From contig NZ_CP127409.1 of NCBI RefSeq assembly GCF_030291135.1, positions 3,162,001-3,226,000 on the forward strand: a stretch of 64,000 bases of DNA. Reading direction: 5' to 3'. Source of the stretch: Rhodanobacter thiooxydans (lineage in GTDB: Bacteria > Pseudomonadota > Gammaproteobacteria > Xanthomonadales > Rhodanobacteraceae). Of the stretch, positions 8,976 through 18,408 are shown piece after piece (position 1 is the first letter of the stretch; each line of letters starts with the position of its first letter). A program made the translations under genes and the position numbers. Under the pieces are notes generated by a model that made no database searches, was not told the origin of the DNA, and worked only from the letters and a program-made list of their open reading frames with translations.

Positions 8976-9887
8976 TCAGCCCTGCTTGCCGGCAACCGGA
9001 GCGGCGACCTGCGCGGTTTGCGGTGCCGGCGCCGGCGCGGCGGACTGCGCCTCCTGCTCGGCCAGCCACTTGGCGAAGTCCGCCTTGGACTTCACCACCA
9101 CCACGATCGGCATGAAGCCGTGATCCTGGCCGCACAACTCGGCGCACTGGCCGCGGTAGGTGCCCGGCGCGGTGAAGTTGGCCCACGCCGCATTGATGAT
9201 TCCGGGGATCGCGTCGATCTTCCAGCCGGTCGCCGGCACCCACCAGGAATGGATCACGTCGCCACTGGTGATCACGAAGCGGATCTTGGTGTCGACCGGC
9301 ACCACCAGCGGCTTGTCGACGTTCAGCAGGTAGGTGCTTTCGTCGCCCACCTTGACCGCGAACGGGTCCATGCCCGAGCCGAGCTGGCGGGTCTGGTCGC
9401 TCTGCGAATCGAGCTTGGACATGAAGCCGACCTTGTCGATCGACTTGCCCAGGTAATCGACATAGTCGTAGCGCCACTTCCACTGGTAGCCGGTGACCTT
9501 GACGGTCATCTGCGAACCGGTGGTGTCGGCCCAGCTGGTGAGGCCGCCGGTGGCCAGGTAGGCCAGGGTGATCAGGATCAGTACCGGGATGGTGGTCCAG
9601 ACCACTTCCACCGTGGTGTTGTGCGACCACTTCTCGGCCACCGCGCCGCGCGATTTGCGGAAGCGGAACATCGCGACGAACATCGCGCCGAACACCAGCA
9701 CGCCGATTACCGTGCACACGGCGAGCGAAATGTTGTTCAGGTGGTACGGCACCTGCGACCAGGTGCTCGCGCCGCGCTCCATGTTCAGCTGCCACGGGCC
9801 GGGGGCGGCCAGGGCCACGCTGCCGAACGATGCAAGGGCGAGAGCCGCCGCTGCCGTGAATGATCGCCTGATGCCGCCAGATGTCAT
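8976..9887 (-). CDS. ctaC: Cytochrome c oxidase subunit II
   Basis: Carries the CuA centre that accepts electrons from cytochrome c. The 303-aa protein has a signal peptide (cleavage near ALA-APGPW), two membrane helices (about residues 46-70 and 92-112) and a periplasmic cupredoxin domain. The CuA site is visible as QCAELCGQDHGFM, with the upstream His in DVIHSWWVP. The C-terminus ends in an Ala/Pro-rich tail of about 25 residues, not the heme-c domain some homologues have. I chose the ATG at 9887, after AAAGGTG, rather than a longer upstream frame. It overlaps the DUF2244 gene by four bases. Confidence 0.96.
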   Translation of the reverse strand: MTSGGIRRSFTAAAALALASFGSVALAAPGPWQLNMERGASTWSQVPYHLNNISLAVCTVIGVLVFGAMFVAMFRFRKSRGAVAEKWSHNTTVEVVWTTIPVLILITLAYLATGGLTSWADTTGSQMTVKVTGYQWKWRYDYVDYLGKSIDKVGFMSKLDSQSDQTRQLGSGMDPFAVKVGDESTYLLNVDKPLVVPVDTKIRFVITSGDVIHSWWVPATGWKIDAIPGIINAAWANFTAPGTYRGQCAELCGQDHGFMPIVVVVKSKADFAKWLAEQEAQSAAPAPAPQTAQVAAPVAGKQG

Positions 9888-10390
9888 GTCTTGCACCTTT
9901 GTTGAACCTGCTTGCGTGGCTGGTTGAAGTCGGCCAGCAACACCATGAGTTTCTTCGACAGCTCGACGCGTTCCTGATCCGCCAGGAAAACGCCGATCTC
10001 CAGTTCGCGTCCGTGCGATGACAGCAGCAGGCGCTGGCGCCCATTGCCCGACTCCAGCAGCACGCGCACCCAGTACGACTGGAAACACATGCGGCGCCGG
10101 CCCGGCAGGGATTGCACCTCCAGCGACACGGCGTCGAGGGTGATGCGCTCACTACAGTCACCAGCCCGCCAGGCCACGCTCAAGGCGATGGCCACGGCGA
10201 CGGATTCCACCAGGGCGAACAGCGGAGCGAACACATTCCCCTGCCACGCCCCCAGCCCAGCCGTCATCAGCACCAGCGCTACCAGAACCACGATCAGTCG
10301 ACGCAGACCGCGCCGGCTGAGCGTGCGATTGGGCTTGAGCCACATCGTCACGCGGGGCAAGCCGGCGGTAGCTGGTCGAAGCACGATCAT
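9884..10390 (-). CDS. DUF2244 domain integral membrane protein
   Basis: A protein of about 168 aa with two adjacent helices after a short basic N-terminus (PNRTLSRRGLRRL) and a soluble C-terminal half with the DUF2244 signatures YWVRVLLE and LLLSSHGRELEIGVFLADQER. DUF2244 proteins are commonly encoded just before ctaC; their function is unknown. The stop codon overlaps the ctaC start by four bases, so it is the first gene of the coxBAC operon. The start is uncertain: I used the ATG at 10390 (MIVLRP); an in-frame ATG at 10447 would add 19 residues. Confidence 0.8.
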   Translation of the reverse strand: MIVLRPATAGLPRVTMWLKPNRTLSRRGLRRLIVVLVALVLMTAGLGAWQGNVFAPLFALVESVAVAIALSVAWRAGDCSERITLDAVSLEVQSLPGRRRMCFQSYWVRVLLESGNGRQRLLLSSHGRELEIGVFLADQERVELSKKLMVLLADFNQPRKQVQQRCKT

Positions 10391-10592
10391 GGGGATCCGG
10401 CGTGCCTGGAACGCCGGAATGATAGGCCGCGGCGGCGCAACGGGCAAGAATGTCGCACCGGCTTGACCTGGATCAGGGAATCAGGCTGCACCGGCAGGGC
10501 GCGCTTCGATGGCCTCCCGATCCCCGCAGATTGCACCGCACGCGTACAATTGCGCGTTCCCCTCCGCCTGCGCGAACCCCAGCGACCAGCCC

Positions 10593-13500
10593 GTGACCCA
10601 AGCCATTCTCCGCCCCGAACTTCCCACCGATGGCACGCCAGCGCGCGCGCGCATCACCGCCGCCTGGCTGCGCGACGAGACCGAAGCCGTCAACGACCTG
10701 CTGGCCCAGGCCACCCTGCCGCCGGCCGAGCGCGAGCAGGTGATCGACGTCGCCGCCGGCCTGGTTACCCGCGTGCGTGCGCGTGCGAAGGACCAGAGCG
10801 CGGTCGAGTCCTTCATGCGCCAGTACGACCTGTCCTCCGAGGAAGGCGTGCTGCTGATGTGCGTGGCCGAGGCCCTGCTGCGCATCCCGGACAAGGCCAC
10901 CGCCGACAAGCTGATCCGCGACAAGCTCGGCGAGGCGGACTGGAAGAAGCACCTGGGCCAGAGCGAGTCGCTGTTCGTCAACGCCTCCACCTGGGGCCTG
11001 ATGCTGACCGGCCACCTGGTGAACCTGGCCGAGGACACCCGCCACGATTTCACCGGCGCGCTGAAGCGGCTGGTCGGTCGCGCCGGCGAGCCGGCGATCC
11101 GCCTCGCCGTGCGCCAGGCGATGCGCATCATGGGCCACCAGTTCGTGATGGGGCAGACCATCGACGAGGCGCTGGACCGCTGCGCGAAGAAGGAATACGC
11201 GGTCTACCGCTACTCCTACGACATGCTGGGCGAGTCCGCGCTCACCGCCGAGACGGCCGAGCGCTACCAGGAGGACTACCGCCGCGCCATCGGCCGCATC
11301 GGCGCGCGCGGCCCGTTCGCCAACCACACCGACGCGCCGTCGATCTCGGTGAAGCTATCTGCGCTGCATCCGCGCTACGAAGTGGCCAAGCGCGAAGACG
11401 CACGCCGCCTGCTCACCGCCAAGCTACTGGAACTGTCGCAGCTGGCGATGAAGCAGGGCATCGCGCTCTCGGTAGACGCCGAGGAAGCGGATCGCCTGGA
11501 GCTGTCGCTGGATATCATCGGCGACGTGTTCGCGCATCCGTCGCTCGAAGGCTGGAACGGCCTCGGCATCGTGGTACAGGCCTACTCCAAGCGCACCCCG
11601 TTCGTGATCGACTGGCTGGTCGAGACCGCACGCGCCGCCGGCCGTCGCTGGTACGTGCGCCTGGTCAAGGGCGCCTACTGGGACGCCGAGATCAAGCGCG
11701 CGCAGGAACAGGGCCTGGCCGGCTATCCGCTGTACACGCGCAAGCCGAATACCGACGTGTCCTACCTGGCCTGCGCGCGCAAGCTGTTCGACGCCGGGGT
11801 CGAGCTGATCTACCCGCAGTTCGCCACCCACAACGCGCACTCGATCGCCGCCGTGCATCACATCGCGCGCGGCCGCCCGTTCGAGTTCCAGCGCCTGCAC
11901 GGCATGGGCACCGACCTGTACGCCGAGGTGATCGGCCTGCAGAACCTCAACGTGCCGTGCCGCGTGTACGCGCCGGTCGGCACCCACGAGGACCTGCTGC
12001 CGTACCTGGTGCGCCGCCTGCTGGAAAACGGCGCCAACACCAGCTTCGTCAACCGCGTGGTGGATGAAACCCTGCCGGTGCGCGAACTGGTCGCCGACCC
12101 CTGCGAGACGGTGCGCCGCTTCGCGTCCATTCCCCACCCGCGCATCCCCTTGCCGGTCAACCTCTATGGCGAACTGCGGAAGAATTCCATGGGCATCAAC
12201 TTCTCCAACGACAACGAACTGAAGACGATGGCCGACGCGGTCAACGCGAACGCCGGTCCGTGGACCGCCGCCCCGCTGGTGCCCGGCGCAACGGCCGTCG
12301 GCCCGACCGTGTCGGTGACCAACCCGGCCGACCGCCGCCAGGTCGTGGGCAGCTACGTCAGCGCCGACAGTGTCACCGTCGACAAGGCAGTGGCCAATGC
12401 CGTCGCCGCCCAGCCCGGCTGGGATCGCCTGCCCGCCGCCAGTCGAGCCGCGATCCTCGAGCATGCGGCGGAGCAGCTCGAAGCACGTCGCGCCGAATTC
12501 ATCGCCTTGTGCGTGCGCGAGGCCGGCAAGAGCCTGCCCGACGCGATCGCGGAAGTTCGCGAGGCGGCCGACTTCCTGCGCTACTACGCCACCATGGCGC
12601 GCCGCCTGTTCGGCCAGCCCGAGCAGTTGCCCGGCCCCACCGGCGAGAGCAATCAATTGTTCCTCAACGGTCGCGGCGTGTTCGTCTGCATCAGCCCGTG
12701 GAACTTCCCGCTGGCGATCTTCCTGGGCCAGGTCAGCGCCGCACTGGCCGCCGGCAACAGCGTGATCGCCAAGCCGGCCGAGCAGACTTCGCTGATCGGC
12801 CACGCCGCGGTGAAGCTGCTGCACGAGGCCGGCGTGCCACTCGATGTGCTGCAGTACCTGCCCGGCGATGGCGCCACCGTCGGCGCCGCGCTCACGAAAG
12901 ACCCGCGCGTGGCCGGCGTGGCCTTCACCGGCTCCACCGAAACCGCCTGGGCGATCAACCGGAGCTTGGCCGCGCGCAACGCGCCGATCGCCGCGCTGGT
13001 CGCCGAGACCGGCGGCCAGAACGCGATGATCGCCGACTCCTCCGCCCTGCCCGAGCAGATCGTCAAGGACGTGATCGCCTCCGCGTTCCAGTCCGCCGGC
13101 CAGCGCTGCTCGGCCGCGCGCGTGCTGTTCGTGCAGGAGGACATCGCCGACAAGGTGGTCGACATGCTCGCTGGCGCGATGGCCGAACTGAAGGTCGGCG
13201 ACCCCGGCCAGCTCTCCACCGACGTCGGCCCGGTGATCGACGAGGACGCGAAGAAGATCCTGGTCGACCACGCCGCGCGCATGGACGCCGAGGCAAAAAA
13301 GATCGGCGAAGTCGCGCTTGATCCGGCGACCACCGCCAACGGCACCTTCTTCGCCCCGCGCGCCTACGAGATTCCGTCGCTCGCCACGCTGACCCGCGAA
13401 GTGTTCGGCCCGGTGCTGCACATCGTGCGCTGGAAAGGCAGCGAGCTGGCCCAGGTGGTCGAGCAGATCAACGCCACCGGCTACGGCCTCACCCTGGGCG

Positions 13501-13748
13501 TGCACAGCCGCATCGACGACACCGTGGAATACATCCGCAGCCACGCCCGCGTCGGCAACTGCTACGTCAACCGCAACCAGATCGGTGCGGTGGTCGGCGT
13601 GCAGCCGTTCGGCGGCGAAAGCCTCTCCGGCACCGGCCCCAAGGCCGGCGGCCCGCACTACCTCTTGCGCTTCGCCGGCGAACGCACGCTCACCATCAAC
13701 ACCACCGCCGCCGGCGGCAACGCCTCGCTGCTGACCATCGGCGAGTAA
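10593..13748 (+). CDS. putA: Bifunctional proline dehydrogenase / delta-1-pyrroline-5-carboxylate dehydrogenase
   Basis: Oxidises proline to glutamate in two steps with FAD and NAD+. The 1051-aa protein lacks the N-terminal ribbon-helix-helix domain of the E. coli type, so it is the enzyme-only form. The PRODH domain (about 60-480) shows SISVKLSALHPRYE, RLVKGAYWDAEIK and YPQFATHNAHSI; the P5CDH domain (about 540-1040) shows ISPWNFPL, FTGSTETA, catalytic Glu805 (AETGGQN) and catalytic Cys839 (GQRCSAAR). I chose the GTG at 10593 because a -10-like TACAAT lies at 10545-10550, downstream of the alternative ATG at 10509, whose extra 28 residues look unlike the family. Confidence 0.95.
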   Translation: MTQAILRPELPTDGTPARARITAAWLRDETEAVNDLLAQATLPPAEREQVIDVAAGLVTRVRARAKDQSAVESFMRQYDLSSEEGVLLMCVAEALLRIPDKATADKLIRDKLGEADWKKHLGQSESLFVNASTWGLMLTGHLVNLAEDTRHDFTGALKRLVGRAGEPAIRLAVRQAMRIMGHQFVMGQTIDEALDRCAKKEYAVYRYSYDMLGESALTAETAERYQEDYRRAIGRIGARGPFANHTDAPSISVKLSALHPRYEVAKREDARRLLTAKLLELSQLAMKQGIALSVDAEEADRLELSLDIIGDVFAHPSLEGWNGLGIVVQAYSKRTPFVIDWLVETARAAGRRWYVRLVKGAYWDAEIKRAQEQGLAGYPLYTRKPNTDVSYLACARKLFDAGVELIYPQFATHNAHSIAAVHHIARGRPFEFQRLHGMGTDLYAEVIGLQNLNVPCRVYAPVGTHEDLLPYLVRRLLENGANTSFVNRVVDETLPVRELVADPCETVRRFASIPHPRIPLPVNLYGELRKNSMGINFSNDNELKTMADAVNANAGPWTAAPLVPGATAVGPTVSVTNPADRRQVVGSYVSADSVTVDKAVANAVAAQPGWDRLPAASRAAILEHAAEQLEARRAEFIALCVREAGKSLPDAIAEVREAADFLRYYATMARRLFGQPEQLPGPTGESNQLFLNGRGVFVCISPWNFPLAIFLGQVSAALAAGNSVIAKPAEQTSLIGHAAVKLLHEAGVPLDVLQYLPGDGATVGAALTKDPRVAGVAFTGSTETAWAINRSLAARNAPIAALVAETGGQNAMIADSSALPEQIVKDVIASAFQSAGQRCSAARVLFVQEDIADKVVDMLAGAMAELKVGDPGQLSTDVGPVIDEDAKKILVDHAARMDAEAKKIGEVALDPATTANGTFFAPRAYEIPSLATLTREVFGPVLHIVRWKGSELAQVVEQINATGYGLTLGVHSRIDDTVEYIRSHARVGNCYVNRNQIGAVVGVQPFGGESLSGTGPKAGGPHYLLRFAGERTLTINTTAAGGNASLLTIGE

Positions 13749-13778
13749 GCGGCGGAATTCGGGAAACCCCGCGCCCTT

Positions 13779-13815
13779 CACCTTTCTCCTTCAAGTTCGC
13801 CTGGGGGAGAGGGTG
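13779..13815. repeat. Degenerate palindromic intergenic repeat after putA
   Basis: CACCTTTCTCC and GGGGGAGAGGGTG form an imperfect stem (with G-T pairs) around a loop containing TTCAAGTTCGCC. It resembles dispersed CTCTCCCC/GGGGAGAG intergenic palindromes of this bacterial order. It follows putA by about 30 bases and could serve in 3'-end protection or weak termination; there is no T-run. Confidence 0.45.
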
Positions 13816-13891
13816 TGGCGAGGGAGCTCTCCGACATTGCCGCGATGCCGATGCAGCGAGTACGTTGCATGCCATTGCACGGAGCGTTGGC

Positions 13892-14770
13892 ATGACGAAA
13901 CAGAGAAATGGGCAAGCCGAGTTCGCTCGCTGGATGGGACCTTTGCTGGATGCCCTGCGCGCACTCGGCGGTTCGGCCAAACCACAGGAAGTGTCTCGCT
14001 GGATCGCGCGCGAGCTGAGCCTCCCGTCCGAGATCACCGAAGCCACCCTCAAGTCCGGCGCCAATCGCTTCCACAACCAGGTGCAGTGGGCTCGCCAGTA
14101 CCTGGTGTGGCAAGGCCTTCTGGACGACAGCAAGCGCGGCACATGGACCCTGAGCCCGTTGGGTTGGAAGACTCGTCTCGACGAAGACGCGGCGCGAACC
14201 CTCTTCCTCGACCGGGTAAAGATCCAGCAGGCCGAACGCAGACAGCACGCGACCACGGAAACTCGCGTCGAGTCCAAAACGGCCGATGCCGAATCACCTG
14301 GGGAGCTGCAGGATCTTGGCCTGCTCGATGTCCTGAAATCCCTGCCGCCCTATGGTTTCGAGCTGATTTGTGGCCGCCTGCTGCGCGAGCACGGGTTCGA
14401 GGAAGTCGAAGTCACCCAGCGTTCGCGCGATGGCGGCATCGATGGCTACGGCCTGCTGCGCCTCAGTGCCTTCGTGAGCCTGCGTGTGGCCTTTCAGGCC
14501 AAGCGCTACAAGGATGTCGTCGCACGAAGCGCGGTGGGCGAATTCCGCAATGCCCTGCTCGGTCGCGCCGAGAAAGGTGTATTCATCACCACCGGCCGCT
14601 TCACTCAGGACGCTGAGGCCGAGGCCACTCGCGACGGCGTAGTGCCGATCGAGCTGATCGATGGCGAACAACTGACCGAGCTGTTCCAGGACAAGCTCAT
14701 CGGCGTGAAGCCTAAAATGGTATATGAGATCGACCATGCCTTCTTTGACGAATTCCGCCGTGAATCCTGA
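13892..14770 (+). CDS. mrr: Mrr-type restriction endonuclease (type IV, solitary)
   Basis: Mrr proteins cut DNA carrying foreign methylation. The 292-aa product has an N-terminal winged-helix Mrr_N region (about 1-90, WMGPLLDALRALGGSAKPQEV) and a C-terminal PD-(D/E)xK catalytic domain (about 145-270). The nuclease core is visible: YGFELICGRLLREHGF, then DGGIDGYG (Asp180, Asp184) and FQAKRYK with the QAK triad (Gln202, Lys204). The start is the ATG at 13892 after GGAG. No methyltransferase or other defence gene adjoins it. Its 3' end overlaps the next gene's 5' end. Residues look intact, so it is likely active, which is inference. Confidence 0.88.
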   Translation: MTKQRNGQAEFARWMGPLLDALRALGGSAKPQEVSRWIARELSLPSEITEATLKSGANRFHNQVQWARQYLVWQGLLDDSKRGTWTLSPLGWKTRLDEDAARTLFLDRVKIQQAERRQHATTETRVESKTADAESPGELQDLGLLDVLKSLPPYGFELICGRLLREHGFEEVEVTQRSRDGGIDGYGLLRLSAFVSLRVAFQAKRYKDVVARSAVGEFRNALLGRAEKGVFITTGRFTQDAEAEATRDGVVPIELIDGEQLTELFQDKLIGVKPKMVYEIDHAFFDEFRRES

Positions 14771-16196
14771 GCGAAGCGCTACGCGCGATGCGACGGACGC
14801 CGATCTCACCAGCATGCTGCAGCGCCTGCGCGAGGCGCAGGCACGCGAGCAGATGCCCGCCTGGCCACTGCGTGCGCAACGCCTGCATCAACTGGAGACG
14901 ATGCTGCTCGAACAGCGCGAGGCATTCGCCACGGCGATCGACGCCGACTTCGGCCAGCGCCCGCGCGAGGAGACCGACCTGCTGGAGATCTTCCCCAGCC
15001 TGTCGGCGGTCCGCCACGCGCTCGGCCATGGCCGTCGCTGGATGAAACCACGACGGCGCCTGGCCGACCTGCTGTTCCTGCCTGCGCGCACCGAGCTGCG
15101 CCCGCAACCGCTGGGCGTGGTCGGCATCATCGTGCCGTGGAACTACCCGCTGTACCTGGCGATCGGTCCGCTGGTCGACGCGCTGGCCGCCGGCAACCGC
15201 GTGATGCTGAAGATGAGCGAATACACGCCGCGCTTCTCGGCGCTGTTCGCCGGGCAGGTGGCGAAGTATCTCCGGCCCGACGAAGTGGCCGTGGTGAACG
15301 GTGACGCGGACGTGGCACAGGCATTCTCCGCACTGCCGTTCGACCACCTGTTGTTCACCGGCTCCACCGCGGTCGGCCACCACGTGATGCGCACGGCCGC
15401 GGCCAACCTGACTCCGGTGACGCTGGAGCTTGGCGGCAAGTCGCCGGCGATCATCGGCCCCGGCGCGCGCTTCGAGCACGCGGTGGAGCGCATCGTGTTC
15501 GGCAAACTGGTCAACGCCGGGCAGACCTGCATCGCACCGGACTACGTGCTGCTGCCGCGCGCACGGGTGGCGGAATTCATCGACCTCGCCGGCAAGGCGA
15601 TGGCGCGGATGTACCCACGACTGGAGCGGAACACGCAGTACGCCAGCATCGTCTCCGACCGCCAGTACCAGCGTCTCGCGGCGCTGCGCGATGGCGCGCT
15701 GGCGGCCGGCGCACGCGTGCACCCGCTCGGCGAGGCGACGGAAGATCCGGCGCGGCGATTGCTGCCGCCGCAGTTGCTGACCGAAGTCGACGACAGCATG
15801 GCGGTGATGCGCGAGGAGATCTTCGGCCCGCTGCTGCCACTGCTGCCGTACGACGCGCTGGACGACGCCATCGCCCATGTCGCCGCCCGCCCGCATCCGC
15901 TGGCGCTGTACCTGTTCGAACACGACCAGGCCCGCATCGACCGGGTGCTGGCGCGCACCCACGCCGGCGGCGTCAGTGTCAACGACACGCTGTACCACAT
16001 CGCCCAGCACGGCCTGCCGTTCGGCGGCGTGGGTGCGTCCGGCATGGGTGGCTACCACGGCGAGGCCGGCTTCCGCACGTTCTCGCACCTGAAACCGGTG
16101 TTCCGCCAGGCCCGCTGGAACGGCGCCGGCCTGCTCAACCCACCGTACGGCGCACGCTTCCGCCGCATGTTGGCGCTGCTGCTCAACCGCGGTTGA
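14736..16196 (+). CDS. Coniferyl-aldehyde-dehydrogenase-type aldehyde dehydrogenase
   Basis: NAD(P)-dependent aldehyde dehydrogenase of about 486 aa. It shows VPWNYPLYLAIGPL, FTGSTAVG, the catalytic Glu segment LELGGKSP and the catalytic Cys segment NAGQTCIAPDYVLLP, then EEIFGPLLPLL. The sequence NAGQTCIAPDY and the C-terminal hydrophobic tail are typical of the coniferyl/fatty-aldehyde branch; the substrate is not determinable here. The start is either the ATG at 14736 (used) or 14724; both overlap the 3' end of mrr by tens of bases, suggesting coupled translation. It ends 20 bases before a bidirectional terminator. Confidence 0.88.
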   Translation: MPSLTNSAVNPERSATRDATDADLTSMLQRLREAQAREQMPAWPLRAQRLHQLETMLLEQREAFATAIDADFGQRPREETDLLEIFPSLSAVRHALGHGRRWMKPRRRLADLLFLPARTELRPQPLGVVGIIVPWNYPLYLAIGPLVDALAAGNRVMLKMSEYTPRFSALFAGQVAKYLRPDEVAVVNGDADVAQAFSALPFDHLLFTGSTAVGHHVMRTAAANLTPVTLELGGKSPAIIGPGARFEHAVERIVFGKLVNAGQTCIAPDYVLLPRARVAEFIDLAGKAMARMYPRLERNTQYASIVSDRQYQRLAALRDGALAAGARVHPLGEATEDPARRLLPPQLLTEVDDSMAVMREEIFGPLLPLLPYDALDDAIAHVAARPHPLALYLFEHDQARIDRVLARTHAGGVSVNDTLYHIAQHGLPFGGVGASGMGGYHGEAGFRTFSHLKPVFRQARWNGAGLLNPPYGARFRRMLALLLNRG

Positions 16197-16216
16197 GGCG
16201 CAACATCCGCACATAA

Positions 16217-16248
16217 AAAAACCTCCCCGCGCGAGCGGGGAGGTTTTT
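16217..16248. terminator. Bidirectional intrinsic terminator between the aldehyde dehydrogenase and fadL
   Basis: A 14-base-pair stem (AAAAACCTCCCCGC with GCGGGGAGGTTTTT) closed by loop GCGA. It sits between convergent genes and can end transcripts from both strands. Confidence 0.92.
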
Positions 16249-16271
16249 CACGGCACGCCGCGTGACGGCGC

Positions 16272-17771
16272 TCAGAACTTGTAGGTTGCCGACAGGCTCA
16301 GCAGGTTGCCGTAGTCGTCGAAGTTGCCGGTGACCACGTCGCCGGTGGAGCTGGTGCTGTTGATATGCGCCTGGTTCACGAAGATATGCGCGTACGAGGC
16401 GTTGACCTCGAAGTGTTCGCTGGCCTTGTAGCCGATGCCCACGGTCGCCAGCTTGCGGGTGGAATCCGGCACGCGCACGTCGCGCACGGCGTTGTAGCTC
16501 GGCGAGGTGTCCACCGCGATGCCGGCACGCAGGGTGATCTTGTCGTTGAGGTAGTAGTCGCCGCCGACCGAGGCGTAAACCGTGTTGCGCCAGTTGAACG
16601 TCTCGGCCGTATCCGGCTGGCCGGGGTTGCCGTACTTGACGCGCAGCTCCTTGAACACGTCCCATTTGGTGTAGGCCAGGTCGATGCCCAGGCCGAACTT
16701 CTCCGCCTGGTGCCAGTAGCTGGCGCTGATCACCGCCGGGGTGGTGAAGTCGGCGGTACCGGTGGTATGTGCGAACGGCGGGATGCTGCTGGCGAGTGCC
16801 GGATTGCTCAGCAGCAGGTCGTAGCCCGGGGTGGTGGTGAAGTTGCCGGTACCCTGCAGGTGATGGCTGATCTTGGAACGGTAGTTCAGCGCCAGCTTGT
16901 CGTTCGGGGTCAGCTTCCAGAAGCCGCCAACCTGGTAGCCGTAACCCCAGTCGTCGCCCTTGATCCGGGCGAAGCCGTCGACGCCCGGCGGAGTCACCGC
17001 CGCCACGCCGGCCGCGGCGGCCTGGCCTTGCTGCACGGCCGCCTGGATCATCGCGGTGCCCTGCGCCGGCGAGAGCTGGCCGGCCGCGATGGCTGCCTGG
17101 ATCTGCGCAACACCAGCGGCGGTCTGCGCGCCGATGCCCTGCTGGATGCCCAGGCCCACGGCGTTGAAGTTGATGGCGCTGCTCAGCTCGGCCGAGGTGC
17201 GCTGCGCGATCGCGCTGACGCCCAGGGCGAAGCTGTCGGTCAGGTCGTACGAGGCCGAGAAGGTCGCATCGAGCGACTGGAACTTGGACTTGACGCCGTT
17301 GTAACGGCCGACCCAGTCACGGTCGTACTCGGTCTGGAAACCGAACGGCACCGAGAAGCCGAAGCCGAGGTGCAGCTTGTCCGACACCTTGGACGCGAGG
17401 AAAAACGCCGGGACCGGCAACGTGGTACCGGCGTCGCCGCCGTTGCCGCCGCTGATCGGGCGACCCAGCACGTCATGCGCGCTGCCGCTGAACTTGGCAC
17501 TGAAGTTGATGGCCGTGACGTCGGCCTGGAAATAGGTGCCATCCAGCTCGCTCATGGCGGCGGGGTTGTTGGCCACCACCGAGGCGTCGCCGCCAGCGGT
17601 GGCGGAGCCGGCATAGGCCCGGCCCAGCCCCTTGGCGCTGTTTTCCTTGAGCTGGAACGCGCTGGCATCGGCATTGCCAGGTGCAAACAAGGCACCCATC
17701 ACCGCAACGCTCAGCGCAGCCAGGGCCAGTGGACGGGCAGCGCCCGAGAAGGAACGGAAAGACGTGTGCAT
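16272..17771 (-). CDS. FadL/OmpP1/TodX family outer-membrane transport protein
   Basis: Beta-barrel porin for long-chain fatty acids or other hydrophobic compounds. The 499-aa precursor has a signal peptide ending near NADA-SAFQL. After cleavage it shows the family N-terminal hatch FQLKENSAKGLGRAYAG and the NPAAM motif, and it ends in the outer-membrane signature LSATYKF with terminal Phe. An Ala/Gln-rich insertion of about 60 residues (roughly 215-275) interrupts the barrel. I chose the ATG at 17771, preceded by AGGAG at 7 bases. The gene is alone on its strand, with 270 bases before the divergent ycgL. Confidence 0.9.
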   Translation of the reverse strand: MHTSFRSFSGAARPLALAALSVAVMGALFAPGNADASAFQLKENSAKGLGRAYAGSATAGGDASVVANNPAAMSELDGTYFQADVTAINFSAKFSGSAHDVLGRPISGGNGGDAGTTLPVPAFFLASKVSDKLHLGFGFSVPFGFQTEYDRDWVGRYNGVKSKFQSLDATFSASYDLTDSFALGVSAIAQRTSAELSSAINFNAVGLGIQQGIGAQTAAGVAQIQAAIAAGQLSPAQGTAMIQAAVQQGQAAAAGVAAVTPPGVDGFARIKGDDWGYGYQVGGFWKLTPNDKLALNYRSKISHHLQGTGNFTTTPGYDLLLSNPALASSIPPFAHTTGTADFTTPAVISASYWHQAEKFGLGIDLAYTKWDVFKELRVKYGNPGQPDTAETFNWRNTVYASVGGDYYLNDKITLRAGIAVDTSPSYNAVRDVRVPDSTRKLATVGIGYKASEHFEVNASYAHIFVNQAHINSTSSTGDVVTGNFDDYGNLLSLSATYKF

Positions 17772-18042
17772 CGCTAGCTCCTGCATGTTGTTGGTGCAGC
17801 TCGGGACAGTAACCGGGGCATAACCGGCGAGAAACATGAATTCATACGTGCGTTTGAACTTCCTGCGCTGGACTCTGCCCTCTTGCACAGGGCGTTGCAA
17901 GTGCGCTCGCAACAATTTACTAACATCAGCATATCCGCCGGGTGGCGCAAACTGCCGATGCCCGGTTCATCGACGGGCACTGCTACCCTCGTCGCCCGGC
18001 AGCTCACCCTGCACTCCCTCCCCGATCCGACACGGTGTCGCC

Positions 18043-18336
18043 ATGCCATGTTTCGTCTATGCCAGCCTGCGCAAAGCCGACAGCTACCTGTGGCTGGCGC
18101 AGCGAGATGCGTTCGACACGCTGCCCGAGCCGCTGCTGCTGCTGTTGGGCGAGCTGCGTTTCGTGATGGAGGTGCAGCTGGACGAGCAGCGCAAGCTGCC
18201 GGTCGAGGATACCGCGCAGGTGCTCGAACACCTGCGCACGCAGGGCTGGCACCTGCAGCTGCCACCGCAGGAAACCCTGGCCACCGCCAATCATCCCGCT
18301 TATACGCATTCGCCGAGGGATGATCGGGGCGAGTGA
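18043..18336 (+). CDS. YcgL domain-containing protein
   Basis: A 97-aa cytosolic protein matching the YcgL fold family: start MPCFVYASLRKADSYLWL, then LPEPLLLLLGELRFVMEVQL and LEHLRTQGWHLQLPPQE, the conserved C-terminal strand. The biochemical function of YcgL is not established. It begins at the ATG at 18043 with no clear Shine-Dalgarno. It lies 72 bases before the ankyrin gene in the same orientation and is divergent from fadL. Confidence 0.82.
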   Translation: MPCFVYASLRKADSYLWLAQRDAFDTLPEPLLLLLGELRFVMEVQLDEQRKLPVEDTAQVLEHLRTQGWHLQLPPQETLATANHPAYTHSPRDDRGE

Positions 18337-18408
18337 ATCGCGCATCATGTCGCCGGCGTTAACACTTGGTTACCGCCTGCACAGCCAACGATTTCTATAC
18401 TGCCCCCC

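Noticed and set aside
11424-13781. 785-codon open frame on the minus strand
   Set aside because: Antisense to putA; composition artefact of high GC content.
13892-14770. Defence island around mrr
   Set aside because: Only one defence-type gene is present; the neighbours are putA and an aldehyde dehydrogenase, with no integrase, transposase or methyltransferase.
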